Part shown: positions 49,259 through 58,742 of the stretch, piece by piece
Position numbering within the stretch: the stretch's first letter is position 1
How the letters are laid out: each line of letters begins with the position of its first letter
Assembly: GCF_900070355.1 (NCBI RefSeq)
Contig: NZ_LN849456.1
Span: 2,480,001 to 2,544,000, forward strand
Source: Devriesea agamarum
GTDB lineage: Bacteria > Actinomycetota > Actinomycetes > Actinomycetales > Dermabacteraceae
Direction of reading: 5' to 3'
Length of the DNA: 64,000 nt
Made by a program: the position numbers and the translations under genes
Notes under the pieces: model-generated
The model's input: only the letters and a program-made list of their open reading frames with translations
The model's database searches: none
Told to the model about the DNA's origin: nothing

Positions 49259-50575
49259 GTGACGCAGACCAAATCGCCGAGCACCGTCCGTGACGCCGTC
49301 ATCATTGGCGGCAACCGCCTACCGTTCGCCCGACACGGAGGTGCCTACGCCCACGCCACCAACCAAGATCTTTTCACCGCCGCTCTGGACGGGCTCGTCG
49401 CCCGATTCGGACTTCAAGGCGCCCAGCTCGGCGAAGTCGCTGGCGGCGCTGTTCTCAAACACTCCAAAGACTTCAACCTCACCCGTGAATGCGTGCTCGG
49501 ATCAGCACTTGCACCGCAGACACCCGCTATTGACCTGCAAAAAGCCTGCGCAACCGGGCTCGAAGCGGTCAACTATATTGCGAATAAAATCCGGCTGGGA
49601 CAAATCGATAATGGCGTTGCCGGAGGAGTCGACTCAGCCTCCGATGCACCCATCGTGGTCTCCGACCGGCTGCGTCGGCTACTGCATCGGTTAAACCGCG
49701 CCCGCACCCTCAGCCAGCGCATCGCCCTCCTCAAAATGATCAGACCCAAAGACCTCGCCCCCGTCGCCCCCCAGGCTGCTGAACCGCGTACGGGACTGAG
49801 CATGGGCCAGCATCAGGCACTGACTACCAGCCGCTGGAACATCAGCCGCGAAGACCAAGACGCCTTCGCCCTGACCTCGCACGCGCGACTCGCCGCCGCT
49901 TACGACAGCGGATTCTTCGACGACCTCCTCACTGGGTATCAAGGGCTCAGCCGCGACGAAAACCTGCGCCCGAACTCCACCATGAAAAACCTTGCCCGGT
50001 TGAAAGTGGCATTCGGAGGGGCAGACGGCACCATGACCGCAGGAAACTCCACCCCCCTGACCGACGGCGCGTCTGCCGTGCTGCTGGGCACCCCCGACTG
50101 GGCGGCAGAGCGAAACCTTCCAGTTCTGGCGCGTTTCGTAGACGCGCGTACCGCCGCAGTTGACTTCCTTCACGGGGACGAAGGCTTGCTCATGGCGCCC
50201 GCCTACGCCGTGCCTGCGCTGCTGACCGCCCACGGCCTGGGCCTAGACGACCTCGACCGCATCGAAATCCATGAAGCGTTCGCCTCCACTGTGCTAGCGA
50301 CGCTAGCCGCCTGGGAATCCGAGGAGTTCTGCCGTGACCGGCTGGGATTGAGGCAAGCATTCGGCACGGTGAACCGAGAACGGCTCAATGTTCACGGATC
50401 ATCGCTCGCCGCAGGCCACCCCTTCGCAGCCACCGGCGGTCGCATCGTCGCCACGCTGGCTAAAGAGCTGAACCAGTGCGCTCGTCAGACGGGCAAGACT
50501 GCCCGCGGTCTGATCTCGGTGTGCGCTGCCGGAGGGCAGGGTGTGGTCGCCTTGCTCGAATCGGACCCGTCATAG
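49259..50575 (+). CDS. Thiolase (acetyl-CoA C-acyltransferase), FadA2-like
   Basis: 438 aa from GTG 49259, with GAGGAG upstream. Catalytic residues are visible: Cys97 in KACATG, His387 in GHPFAATGG, and Cys422 in VCAAGGQG. It carries out the last, thiolytic step of beta-oxidation or the reverse condensation. Divergent from TetR. FabG4 follows after 59 bases. The set matches the FadA2 position in mycobacteria. Confidence 0.92.
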   Translation: MTQTKSPSTVRDAVIIGGNRLPFARHGGAYAHATNQDLFTAALDGLVARFGLQGAQLGEVAGGAVLKHSKDFNLTRECVLGSALAPQTPAIDLQKACATGLEAVNYIANKIRLGQIDNGVAGGVDSASDAPIVVSDRLRRLLHRLNRARTLSQRIALLKMIRPKDLAPVAPQAAEPRTGLSMGQHQALTTSRWNISREDQDAFALTSHARLAAAYDSGFFDDLLTGYQGLSRDENLRPNSTMKNLARLKVAFGGADGTMTAGNSTPLTDGASAVLLGTPDWAAERNLPVLARFVDARTAAVDFLHGDEGLLMAPAYAVPALLTAHGLGLDDLDRIEIHEAFASTVLATLAAWESEEFCRDRLGLRQAFGTVNRERLNVHGSSLAAGHPFAATGGRIVATLAKELNQCARQTGKTARGLISVCAAGGQGVVALLESDPS

Positions 50576-50634
50576 CCGTGGTGTTGCTTTGCCGCCGCTG
50601 ACCGCGCGAACGTCGCGCTATCCCGTACTGTGAA

Positions 50635-52092
50635 ATGGCCGCCCGACAGATCGGAAAAACCATGCCGTCTTCATCGAAAAACCGAGACTCACGATCGCAC
50701 AATCCGGGGGCTCGTTCTATCGCGAACTCCGCGGCAGCTCTAGGAACAGACAGCACCTCGGATACGTACGCCAAGCTAGTGGAGAGCAGACTGGGAGCGG
50801 GCCTGGCGAAAACTCTCTCCCTGCCACAACCCGCTACGCTTGCGCGACGCGCCGACCGCCCCGAAGCCGTCCTATCCCCGGTTGTGATCCTCGGGGCTGG
50901 GCCAACCGCCGACCACCTAGCCCAGACACTGCTGTCCTGGAACGCCGACGTCAGACGCCGCCCCGAGGGTTTGCGTCGCATCGGCGCGATCGTTATCGTC
51001 CTCGACGATCTCAACCATCCCAGTGAACTCGGACCGCAGGTCTTACCCGCGGCGAACATGCTGCGGGCGCTGAGCCCGGGTGCCCGCATTGTGACGCTCT
51101 CGCGGATCCCCGACGGGAAGGATGTCGCCCGCGACGCGGCGCGCGGGGCCGTCGAAGGGTTCATGCGCTCCCTCGCCCACGAAATGCGCGCGGGGTCCAC
51201 GGTCAACGGGATTCAACTGGGGTCGGGGGTTGACGTCAAAGCTCCCGGTGTGCTCAGTGCCCTACGCTTTTTCCTCTCCGCGCGCTCGGCCTACGTCAGT
51301 GGACAGTTCCTCCCTGTAACCTCCGCTGGCGGACGAATCCCGGACGATTGGGATAAGCCCTTGACCGGGACCACCGCACTGGTGACCGGCGCGGCCCGCG
51401 GAATCGGCGCCTCCATTGCGCGGGTCTTAGCGCACGACGGAGCCCGACTAGTCATCCTCGATATACCCGGCGCCGGAAGCGACCTCGCGAACCTCGCCAA
51501 CGAATTGCATGCCGTCCCCATTCAACTGGATATTACGGCTGACAATGCGCCTAAACGGCTAGTTCATGCCCTCGCCGACCGCGACCTGCGCCTGGACATC
51601 GTCGTGCACAATGCCGGGATTACCCGCGACCGCATGTTCGCCGCCATGACAGAAGAACGCTGGGATCCGGTCATCGACGTCAACATTGCGGCAGAGCTGG
51701 CCCTCGACGATGCGCTGCTCGCCTCCGAACAGACGGCCCCCGACCCGCGGATTGTCTGCCTCGCCTCCACCAGCGGCATCGCCGGAAACCGGGGACAAAC
51801 CAACTATGCCGCCGCCAAAGCAGGCGTAATCGCCATGGTCGCCGCCCTGGCGCCCCAGCTCGCCGAACACGGCGGAACCGCGAACGCCGTCGCACCTGGT
51901 TTTATCGAAACCATGATGACGGCCCGGATGCCCGTGCTCACCCGTCAGATGGCGCGGCGTGCGAACTCCCTGCACCAGGGAGGGCTTCCTGTGGATGTAG
52001 CTGAAGCCGTTGCCTTTTTCGCCTCCCCGGCTGCCGCCGGAATCCAAGGGCAAACCTTGAGGGTTTGCGGCCAAAGTCTGGTGGGTAAGTGA
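50635..52092 (+). CDS. 3-oxoacyl-(acyl-carrier-protein/CoA) reductase, FabG4-like two-domain
   Basis: 485 aa. The N-terminal about 240 residues are the extra domain seen in FabG4-type high-molecular-weight reductases. The C-terminal SDR domain has TGAARGIG at 251-258, NAG at 326-328 and the catalytic Ser378, Tyr391, Lys395. NAD(P)(H)-dependent reduction of 3-oxoacyl groups or the reverse. The TGA stop shares a base with the ATG of the hydratase (TGATG). Confidence 0.9.
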   Translation: MAARQIGKTMPSSSKNRDSRSHNPGARSIANSAAALGTDSTSDTYAKLVESRLGAGLAKTLSLPQPATLARRADRPEAVLSPVVILGAGPTADHLAQTLLSWNADVRRRPEGLRRIGAIVIVLDDLNHPSELGPQVLPAANMLRALSPGARIVTLSRIPDGKDVARDAARGAVEGFMRSLAHEMRAGSTVNGIQLGSGVDVKAPGVLSALRFFLSARSAYVSGQFLPVTSAGGRIPDDWDKPLTGTTALVTGAARGIGASIARVLAHDGARLVILDIPGAGSDLANLANELHAVPIQLDITADNAPKRLVHALADRDLRLDIVVHNAGITRDRMFAAMTEERWDPVIDVNIAAELALDDALLASEQTAPDPRIVCLASTSGIAGNRGQTNYAAAKAGVIAMVAALAPQLAEHGGTANAVAPGFIETMMTARMPVLTRQMARRANSLHQGGLPVDVAEAVAFFASPAAAGIQGQTLRVCGQSLVGK

Positions 52093-53009
52093 TGCAGGTT
52101 CGTGACCTCAGCGATGTTCCCTCGTTCGCTGCCGTATACGCTGCGGCGCTCAGCAGATCGCTGCGCCGCCATCGGCACCGGCAGCTACCGCAGGTGCGTT
52201 ATCGAGTGCGAAAAGTTCGGATCGACCCGGCCCGCGCGGCGGCGTTTGATCATTTAGTCGGCGGGGTTGCAACCGATGTGGTGCACCCCGGGATTTTGCA
52301 CGTACTCGCATTCCCCGTCTCCCTCGCCCTAATGGCCTCGCCCACTTTCCCGGTGCCTCTGCTGGGGCTGATCCATATGCGAAACTCGGTTCTGCAACAC
52401 CGCCCCTTACGGTTCGGTGAAACCGTGGACGTCGAATGCGGCGTGCAAAACCTCACCCCGCATCCCAAAGGGGCCACCTTTGAAGCGGTCACCACCTTGC
52501 ATAGCGGGCGCGACATTATTGCCACCGACGTCTCCACGTATCTGTCGCGCGGGGCGGCGGCTCGTCAGATCACGTCAGGGTTGACGACGGCTGCTTTGAC
52601 ACCGGGTCGACGGGCCGCAAGATCAGCAGCGTCGTTCACCCCGCCGGAGGCCACAGCCCGCTGGCGTCTCGGCCCGGAGACCGGACGTCGTTATGCGGAG
52701 GTCTCCGGGGATGTGAATCCCATCCATTTATCGGCCCCCACCGCACGCCTTTTCGGTTTCGATCGAGCAATCGCCCACGGGATGTATACGGCATCCCGTG
52801 CGCTGACGGCTGCGCGCCCCGATATGAGTAAACCGCTCAGGTGGGACGTAGATTTTGAAGCGCCCGTTAAGTTACCGGCAACCGTTGACCTGGCATTCCG
52901 GGACCGCCCGGGGGTTACCGATTATGTCGGCTGGCGTCCTGTTTGTGGAAACTCACCGGCACGTCGCCATTTTGTAGGCGCTGTGACGACAGTGGGTGAT
53001 GCTTCGTAA
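52092..53009 (+). CDS. MaoC-like enoyl/3-hydroxyacyl dehydratase, HtdX-like
   Basis: 305 aa from ATG 52092, overlapping the reductase stop by one base. It has a double hot-dog layout. The second half holds the hydratase-2 motif: YAEVSGDVNPIHLS then AIAHGMYTASRAL. Expected reaction: hydration of trans-2-enoyl thioesters to (R)-3-hydroxyacyl forms. It is the partner of the FabG4-like enzyme, as HtdX is in mycobacteria. Confidence 0.88.
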   Translation: MQVRDLSDVPSFAAVYAAALSRSLRRHRHRQLPQVRYRVRKVRIDPARAAAFDHLVGGVATDVVHPGILHVLAFPVSLALMASPTFPVPLLGLIHMRNSVLQHRPLRFGETVDVECGVQNLTPHPKGATFEAVTTLHSGRDIIATDVSTYLSRGAAARQITSGLTTAALTPGRRAARSAASFTPPEATARWRLGPETGRRYAEVSGDVNPIHLSAPTARLFGFDRAIAHGMYTASRALTAARPDMSKPLRWDVDFEAPVKLPATVDLAFRDRPGVTDYVGWRPVCGNSPARRHFVGAVTTVGDAS

Positions 53010-53018
53010 ACTTGCCGG

Positions 53019-55079
53019 GTGAGCACGGACCCGGACTACGACGCAACGGCCCCGTGTCCTTCGCGCCCTCGTCGGGGTCGAAGGGCGCGCTACCCCGTTG
53101 CGTCTACGTTCTCGGATCACGGCGTCGAGGTTTTGCCTTTTCAAACCCATATGAACACCCCCTCAACCCACGGCTCGATGGCGAGCATGCATTTAGGAAC
53201 CTCCTTTGCCGCAGGAGCCTCGACAAGGCCAGCGCCATCTCTTGAGCCTGCTCGACGCGTCGAGGGCTCTGCTCGCCGCGCCGACGGGTCCGAAAGACAT
53301 CGCGAGAGGTTTGACCCGCACGCCCATGGGCTTGACGGACATGCCGACCCACCAGGCTCACCAATCACCCTGACTGGAAAACTGCTTCCACCCGGGGAAG
53401 AAGAACACGGGTTATCTGTGCGGCAGTTTCTGCCCTGCCGCCGCCGAACCATGATCGGTTCCTGGTGTCTGCTGGATGCGTTTGAAACCAGAGGCATGCA
53501 CCGTCGAGGTGGGGTGGGTCTGCCACGGCATCCTCACACCGGGCTCGCACATGTCAGCTGGCTCTTCGATGGAGCGATCACCCACCGGGACTCGCTTGGA
53601 CATCATGTTCTCGTACAGCCGGGAGCCATGAGCTTTATGTTCGCTGGCCGCGGCATGTCGCACTCCGAATTTTCGGTGGCAGACGCCACGATCCTGCGCG
53701 GTATCCGGCTGTGGCTGGCACTGCCAGAGACGGCACGCTGCGCCCCGCCGTCCTTTCAGCTGTACGAGGCGCCTCAGCGTGCTCTCTGCGGGGTGAGCCT
53801 GCGGGCCGCGCTAGGCAGTGTGTGCGGTCGGGTCGGCTCGGGTAGTCAGCAGCGGATATTCGCTGAAGCGAGTCCAGTGAATACCCCTCGGGGCACGGTT
53901 TTAGCCGAGGTTGCTCTGGAACCGGGTACCGCGGTCGAACTAGACCTCGTGCCTGGATGGGACCACGCGATCTACGTCGACCACGGCGATCTGTCCGTCG
54001 TGATACCGGGAACAAACGGGACGTCGGTGCTGCGCGAAATGCTGGGTGTTCTTGAGCTCGATATGACTGGTGATGTCGACGCATTGAACGCCCGCAACTT
54101 TGCGCGGCCCCTGGGTGGGGTCACAGCGGACGCGGGCAAAGTGCTCGTACTGTGGCCCGGAGCCTCCAAAGTTCGGTTGAAGGCAGGGCGCAGTTCTGTT
54201 CGGCTGTTACTGCTCGGGGGAGAACCGCTCGGCGAGCAGATCCTCATGTGGTGGAACTTTATTGGTCGTAGCCACGGTGAGATCGTGAGCTTGCGTCAGG
54301 CGTGGCACACGGCAATCGGGGCCAATGATGATGAGAACATCGACCCGGGCAAGGCATCGCCCTCTGGGCCTGCGCTCAGGCCCTCGAACCTTCCGCTCGC
54401 GGAGGCGTCCTTCCCGCTGACGCCGCAGGCCCTTGCTTCAACATCGTCGGATGGTCCTCGTGAGGTACCGTCCCGTGCTCTGGCGGCTCCGGGTTCCCCC
54501 TTATCGCCAGAGCATGGCGATATGACGCATCTGGGGCGACGCGCCCGGCGAGAACAGCTGCATCCCGGTGATGAACGATTACATCCCGATGTTGAACGAT
54601 TGCATCCCGGTGACAGACCAGGCAGCGCGACCTCGTCCACCATGGTCCAGCAGAAACCGACCCGCTGGGAAACCGTGTGCGAGGACCACATCGACGACGA
54701 TGACGAGTGCTGTGTGCCGTTGGATGAGGCTGGTTTTATCTTTGATAGCGGTCCTCTTGTGCGTGATCACCGGCGCGGGACATCAGGTGATCGCCCCGGG
54801 GCGCATAGCGACACCGACGGGGCACGTGATCGTCGGTATGGCACGAGCGATGATCGGGCTGAGGCCTTAAGCGATAGGCACGGGCCGCGCGAGCATCTCG
54901 ATGAGGCGAAGGAACGCCAGTACGAACGCCGCTACAGGCGAAGGGAGCCGCAGCCCCACGATCTCCTGCACGGTGAATCATTCAGTTGCGACCCCTCGTT
55001 CTTCGGACCGTTTGCACTAGATACCCCGGATCCGATTCCTGCGCCACCGTTACCCAGGGTGACGTTAAAACCTCGCTGA
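53019..55079 (+). CDS. Pirin-family cupin with long low-complexity tails
   Basis: 686 aa, about twice the usual pirin length. Residues about 115-430 are the pirin bicupin: HPHTGL gives His171 and His173, and RGMSHSE gives His215 and Glu217, the four metal ligands. The first 110 and last 240 residues are Arg/Asp/Gly/His-rich and have no fold I recognise; 21-base DNA repeats (HPGDERL units) occur near residues 514-535. The GTG start has no good ribosome binding site, and the ATG at 53151 is an alternative. Some pirins oxidise quercetin or act as redox sensors. Confidence 0.8.
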   Translation: MSTDPDYDATAPCPSRPRRGRRARYPVASTFSDHGVEVLPFQTHMNTPSTHGSMASMHLGTSFAAGASTRPAPSLEPARRVEGSARRADGSERHRERFDPHAHGLDGHADPPGSPITLTGKLLPPGEEEHGLSVRQFLPCRRRTMIGSWCLLDAFETRGMHRRGGVGLPRHPHTGLAHVSWLFDGAITHRDSLGHHVLVQPGAMSFMFAGRGMSHSEFSVADATILRGIRLWLALPETARCAPPSFQLYEAPQRALCGVSLRAALGSVCGRVGSGSQQRIFAEASPVNTPRGTVLAEVALEPGTAVELDLVPGWDHAIYVDHGDLSVVIPGTNGTSVLREMLGVLELDMTGDVDALNARNFARPLGGVTADAGKVLVLWPGASKVRLKAGRSSVRLLLLGGEPLGEQILMWWNFIGRSHGEIVSLRQAWHTAIGANDDENIDPGKASPSGPALRPSNLPLAEASFPLTPQALASTSSDGPREVPSRALAAPGSPLSPEHGDMTHLGRRARREQLHPGDERLHPDVERLHPGDRPGSATSSTMVQQKPTRWETVCEDHIDDDDECCVPLDEAGFIFDSGPLVRDHRRGTSGDRPGAHSDTDGARDRRYGTSDDRAEALSDRHGPREHLDEAKERQYERRYRRREPQPHDLLHGESFSCDPSFFGPFALDTPDPIPAPPLPRVTLKPR
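54559..54612 (+). repeat. Degenerate 21-bp tandem repeat inside the pirin gene
   Basis: About two and a half units of a CATCCCGRTGNTGAACGATT-like sequence give the repeated peptide LHPGDER/LHPDVER/LHPGDRP in the C-terminal tail. Confidence 0.7.
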
Positions 55080-55213
55080 CTCCTCAAACTCACTAAAGGG
55101 CGCATCGTTATGAAAACGGGGCTGACTCATCAAACCCACGTTTAGTCGTCGCGCAGTGTCATGGTGAGCGCGTGGTGGGCGCCGGTCGGCGTCAAGGTGT
55201 GCCCCGCCGCCGA

Positions 55214-55219
55214 TACACT
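55214..55219 (+). promoter_or_regulatory. Leaderless-type -10 box before the methyltransferase
   Basis: TACACT ends 6 bases before the ATG at 55226, the spacing of leaderless mRNAs in Actinobacteria. There is no ribosome binding site before this ATG. A -35 box is not clear. Confidence 0.45.
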
Positions 55220-55225
55220 GCCAGC

Positions 55226-56764
55226 ATGCTCGATGACCTCACCGCATACCTTGCCCCTGGGCCTGCTCGCCTGCCCGTCGATGCCGTCTTGGCCGACGAC
55301 ACGGACCGTCTGATTCTGTCCACGGCGGAGGATGAGGGGTTATGTGAGCGTGACGGTGATGTGCTGATTATCGACGACGCGCATGGTGCGCTCACCCTAG
55401 CCACGCTTCGCCGAGTGACCGTCTCAGCGAATGCCGATCCAAGGAACGCCAACCCAGCCAATTCCTGCTTAGAGAACGCCGACCTAGCCAATTCCTGCTT
55501 AGAGAACGCCGACCGAGGGAATACCAGTCCAGAGAGTGCCAGTCCAGGGAGTGTCGGCCCAGGTGACACAGGCTATGATGCCGCGTCTGCTGGTCTAGAT
55601 CGCAATGTGGTGGTGTGGTGCGCCTCCCAGTCGGCGGCGCTCGCCGTGCGCGAAAGCGTGGACGCTGCTATCACAGCGGGTGCATTGGATGAGCGAGCGC
55701 ACGCCCAGCTGAAGATTGCGGGTCTGGACCCCAATACCCCGGTTGACCTCGGCGAACTGATGGCGACGCACAATGTGTCGATGCTATTGATGCGACTGCC
55801 AAAGACACTCGCGGCTTTGGAACGAACCGTGTATTCGGCGGCACATCACGGATGCTCAGCCATCGTCGCGGGTGGCCGAATTAAACATATGAACCTTTCT
55901 CAGAATGAGGTACTGAGTCGGGGGTTTGAACGGGTGCACGCCACCCGTGGCCTGAAGAAAGCGCGATGCCTCGTCGCGCAAGGCCCATTGGCGCATGGCG
56001 CGCAAGGCCCATTGGCGCATGGCGCGCAAGGCCCATCGCCACATATGCCTGAGGCAGGCGAGGCGTCGGCGGTAAGCAGCGAGTGGGCGAAGGACAATCG
56101 CGAGGTTCCCCAGACGCTCCAAACCATTCAGGAGACGCTCCAAACCATCCGGGGCGCGGCCCCAGGGCGTGCGCCGCAGCCTACCCAAGGCCAGTGGAAC
56201 GGGATCGAGCTGCGCGGTATCGGTGGCGTCTTTGGTAGCGCAAAAGCCGATGCTGGCAGTGTGCTTCTGCTTGAGACTCTGCGTCGGAGTTTTCGCAAGG
56301 CACCGTCGGGCCACCCGGTGAACCGGGTGGAACGCGCCATCGATTTTGGTTGTGGCAACGGTTTACTCACCGCCGAATTGGCACGGCTCCTACCGGACGC
56401 AGAGATTATTGGCAGCGACGACGACCTCGACGCGGTGTCGTCCACCCGGGCCACTCTGGCAGCGAGCGGTCTTGAGCGGGAGGGTATTCACGTGCGTTGG
56501 GACCATTCGCTGTCCCAGGAACGTGATGCGTCGGCGGATCTCATTGTGCTCAACCCGCCGTTCCATCAGGGGTATGCGATTGTTCCCGGTCAGATCCAGG
56601 CTTTGTTCGACGCCTGCGCGCGGGTTCTGCGTCCGGGTGGCGAGCTCTGGGTGGTACACAATTCGCACCTGCGCTACCGGATGGAGATGGAGCGTCGAGT
56701 GGGTCCGGTGGATCAGTTAGCTCGGGACCGTCGCTTCACCGTGCTGCGCGCCACCGCCGTGTAG
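55226..56764 (+). CDS. RsmC/RlmG-like rRNA guanine-N2 methyltransferase with inserted repeats
   Basis: 512 aa from ATG 55226 (a GTG 18 codons upstream is in frame). The C-terminal domain is a class I MTase: GVFGSAKADAGSVLLLETL precedes DFGCGNG (about 373-379, SAM site) and the catalytic NPPFHQG (about 443-449), diagnostic of RsmC/RlmG enzymes acting on rRNA guanine N2. The N-terminal half resembles their degenerate duplicate domain. Linkers are swollen by three sets of in-frame tandem repeats. Which rRNA base is methylated cannot be told. Confidence 0.85.
   Translation: MLDDLTAYLAPGPARLPVDAVLADDTDRLILSTAEDEGLCERDGDVLIIDDAHGALTLATLRRVTVSANADPRNANPANSCLENADLANSCLENADRGNTSPESASPGSVGPGDTGYDAASAGLDRNVVVWCASQSAALAVRESVDAAITAGALDERAHAQLKIAGLDPNTPVDLGELMATHNVSMLLMRLPKTLAALERTVYSAAHHGCSAIVAGGRIKHMNLSQNEVLSRGFERVHATRGLKKARCLVAQGPLAHGAQGPLAHGAQGPSPHMPEAGEASAVSSEWAKDNREVPQTLQTIQETLQTIRGAAPGRAPQPTQGQWNGIELRGIGGVFGSAKADAGSVLLLETLRRSFRKAPSGHPVNRVERAIDFGCGNGLLTAELARLLPDAEIIGSDDDLDAVSSTRATLAASGLEREGIHVRWDHSLSQERDASADLIVLNPPFHQGYAIVPGQIQALFDACARVLRPGGELWVVHNSHLRYRMEMERRVGPVDQLARDRRFTVLRATAV
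55456..55514 (+). repeat. 30-bp minisatellite in the methyltransferase gene
   Basis: Two copies, 55456-55484 and 55486-55514, of a 29-base identical sequence with period 30, encoding the decapeptide unit NSCLENADLA twice. Confidence 0.85.
55976..56040 (+). repeat. 24-bp minisatellite in the methyltransferase gene
   Basis: Two full copies (55976-55999, 56000-56023) and a partial third (56024-56040) encode AQGPLAHG repeats. Confidence 0.88.
56113..56154 (+). repeat. 21-bp repeat in the methyltransferase gene
   Basis: Two copies beginning GACGCTCCAAACCAT (56113-56133 and 56134-56154) encode TLQTI heptads, possibly a short coiled segment. Confidence 0.75.
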
Positions 56765-56873
56765 GGTGTGCGCGGGCGCTGAGAAGGGTGCATATGACCG
56801 CTGAATAGATGCTCGGCATCGAGGCGGTGCTGGCGGTTCGCTCGATGTGGCGACTAGTTCGTTCTGGGGGCAG

Positions 56874-57542
56874 CTAGTTGCGCCGCCGCAGGACTCCCAG
56901 CCCGCTGAGCGCGATCACGACGATCAGTACCGCGGCACTGACGATGAGGCGCGGCAGGGATTCGATGCGGTTGATCAGCAGAATCGGATTGGAGCTCAGC
57001 ATAATTCCCAGGGCCGCGTAGACGAATGGGATCAGCCATGCCCATGCCGCGCTCAGCAGATGCGTGCATACCCCAAGCAGGGCAATCACGGCGAACATGT
57101 TAGTCAGCGCCACCACCCAGGCCCCAGGGTCACCGGAGAGGAGTCCAGTGAGGAGGGCGGCCGCGCTGCTACAGACCGCGACGATACCGAGAATCCCAGC
57201 ATCGATTGCTGCACAGCGACGAGGGTTTAAACGTTCCACCCAGCGCATGGGCGACTGTAAGAACGAGCTGATAATCGGGAGGGTGAGCAGTGGTAGGTAC
57301 AGGTAGCCGTAGGCTAGGTGGTCCCGCTTAGCGCTGAGGGGATCCGGCGGTGCAGCGGGAACCGGGAAGGACGAAATCGCGACGCAGATTCCCGCGGCCA
57401 CGAGGAAGGCCAGCCCATGAAGCATCGGACGGTGTACGCGCAACCACAGCATTCTGGCACCTGGCAGGCGCTTGTCCGAGGTCCGGGCCTTTGGCAGTCG
57501 GTCTTTCGGTCCCTGGCTACTCGGTAGATGGTCGGTCAGCAT
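56874..57542 (-). CDS. Six-segment membrane protein of an ABC operon
   Basis: 222 aa from ATG 57542, which overlaps the upstream gene's stop (ATGCTGA); an ATG at 57566 is also in frame. About six hydrophobic segments follow a charged N-terminal 40 residues. No family motif recognised. As the last gene after an ABC ATPase and a larger membrane protein, it is probably a permease subunit. Confidence 0.6.
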   Translation of the reverse strand: MLTDHLPSSQGPKDRLPKARTSDKRLPGARMLWLRVHRPMLHGLAFLVAAGICVAISSFPVPAAPPDPLSAKRDHLAYGYLYLPLLTLPIISSFLQSPMRWVERLNPRRCAAIDAGILGIVAVCSSAAALLTGLLSGDPGAWVVALTNMFAVIALLGVCTHLLSAAWAWLIPFVYAALGIMLSSNPILLINRIESLPRLIVSAAVLIVVIALSGLGVLRRRN

Positions 57543-58702
57543 CCCGCCCCCAATCCGTGGTGCCACCAGGCGAGCTGGTCTTCCACGCTCTTTGAGGGCA
57601 GATTGCCCAAAGAATCGTCGGGGGTGGGGGTCCAGCCCAAGCGGAAAGAAAGCCAGTCGAAACGCTGAAATTTAACCAGGTGATCGCAGGTTTCCCGCCC
57701 AGATGCGGCTAAAGCGAGCATCTGGGCGGGATAAGCAGCAATATCTGACGTGGGAAGCTCTGCGTCATTGGCCTGAGACTTTAACCCTAATTCGACGTAA
57801 CGAGCTGGCCTAGCCGATGTTGGAAGAACCTTTTCCACTTTCTCTGCGCCGTTGAGCAGAGCGGGAAGAAAACGCTCGTGGTCGGTGAAGACACACACCT
57901 CAGTGTGCCCAGTGCTCTGACAGCTCATAGCCGTGGAGTCTTTGATGGTGTTCGCTCGTTCAATGGGCCCGGTGACCAGCAATATCGCTCCGATTATGGC
58001 GGACAGTGCACTTAACGTTGTGATGGTTCTCCGGGAGCGGGATATGAGACATCCCGCAACGGCTAAAAGTATGGCAAGGGAGATGAAGAAGAAAACCTGC
58101 CCAATATAGAACCGATGCGCCGGCATTAAAGGGAGTGGCATAGAAATGCCCGGAGAAACGCTGAAGTTGGTGAAGATTGAAGGGTCGAAAGCAGCGCCAA
58201 TGACGGGGGCAAGGAAGCCGAGGATTACCAGCGTAGGAAAGGCGAATGCCGGATGCCAGATGCGGCCAAGGAGATGTCCCGCGAACACTTGGCAGCAGAA
58301 GAACGCCAGCGACGCGATCGCAGGCCATGCGGAAGGGTGCGAAGGCCGGGGGTTGACCGCCAGGGTTATCGCATAGGCAGTGAGTGCGAGGATGACCCAC
58401 CCGGCTAATGGCCAGCAGATCACCTGCCACATCGCGTGAAGCGAACCGCGCCAGCCCGGTGCGTATTGGCGCAGCTGGTGCAGTGCTCGTCCATTGCGCT
58501 GTGCGTCGAGGCAGATCAATAGGGAGGCCAGCAATCCGCACAGGAGAGCGGTTACACCGATGCTCTGACCTGTGTCGTTCCAATCTCCTATCCACGAGGT
58601 GTCCTCCCGCATCCGGAGGGCACCGGAGACGAGGACGGCAAGACATGCGAGGTGGGGAAGTCTGATTCTCATCGGCCCGACTGTTAACGGTCTGTCTCTC
58701 AT
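57536..58702 (-). CDS. Multi-pass membrane protein of an ABC operon
   Basis: 388 aa from ATG 58702 (GAGGG upstream). About seven membrane segments cover residues 10-255, followed by a soluble C-terminal part with Cys pairs (MSCQSTGHTEVC). Lies between the ATPase (58743) and the six-segment protein, on the same strand with 40-base and overlapping spacing, so the three form one operon. Probably the ABC-2-like membrane subunit. No substrate can be proposed. Confidence 0.6.
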   Translation of the reverse strand: MRDRPLTVGPMRIRLPHLACLAVLVSGALRMREDTSWIGDWNDTGQSIGVTALLCGLLASLLICLDAQRNGRALHQLRQYAPGWRGSLHAMWQVICWPLAGWVILALTAYAITLAVNPRPSHPSAWPAIASLAFFCCQVFAGHLLGRIWHPAFAFPTLVILGFLAPVIGAAFDPSIFTNFSVSPGISMPLPLMPAHRFYIGQVFFFISLAILLAVAGCLISRSRRTITTLSALSAIIGAILLVTGPIERANTIKDSTAMSCQSTGHTEVCVFTDHERFLPALLNGAEKVEKVLPTSARPARYVELGLKSQANDAELPTSDIAAYPAQMLALAASGRETCDHLVKFQRFDWLSFRLGWTPTPDDSLGNLPSKSVEDQLAWWHHGLGAGC

Positions 58703-58742
58703 GAGGCGGCCCTCAAAACACTCACGAGTCGACTCGAGATGT

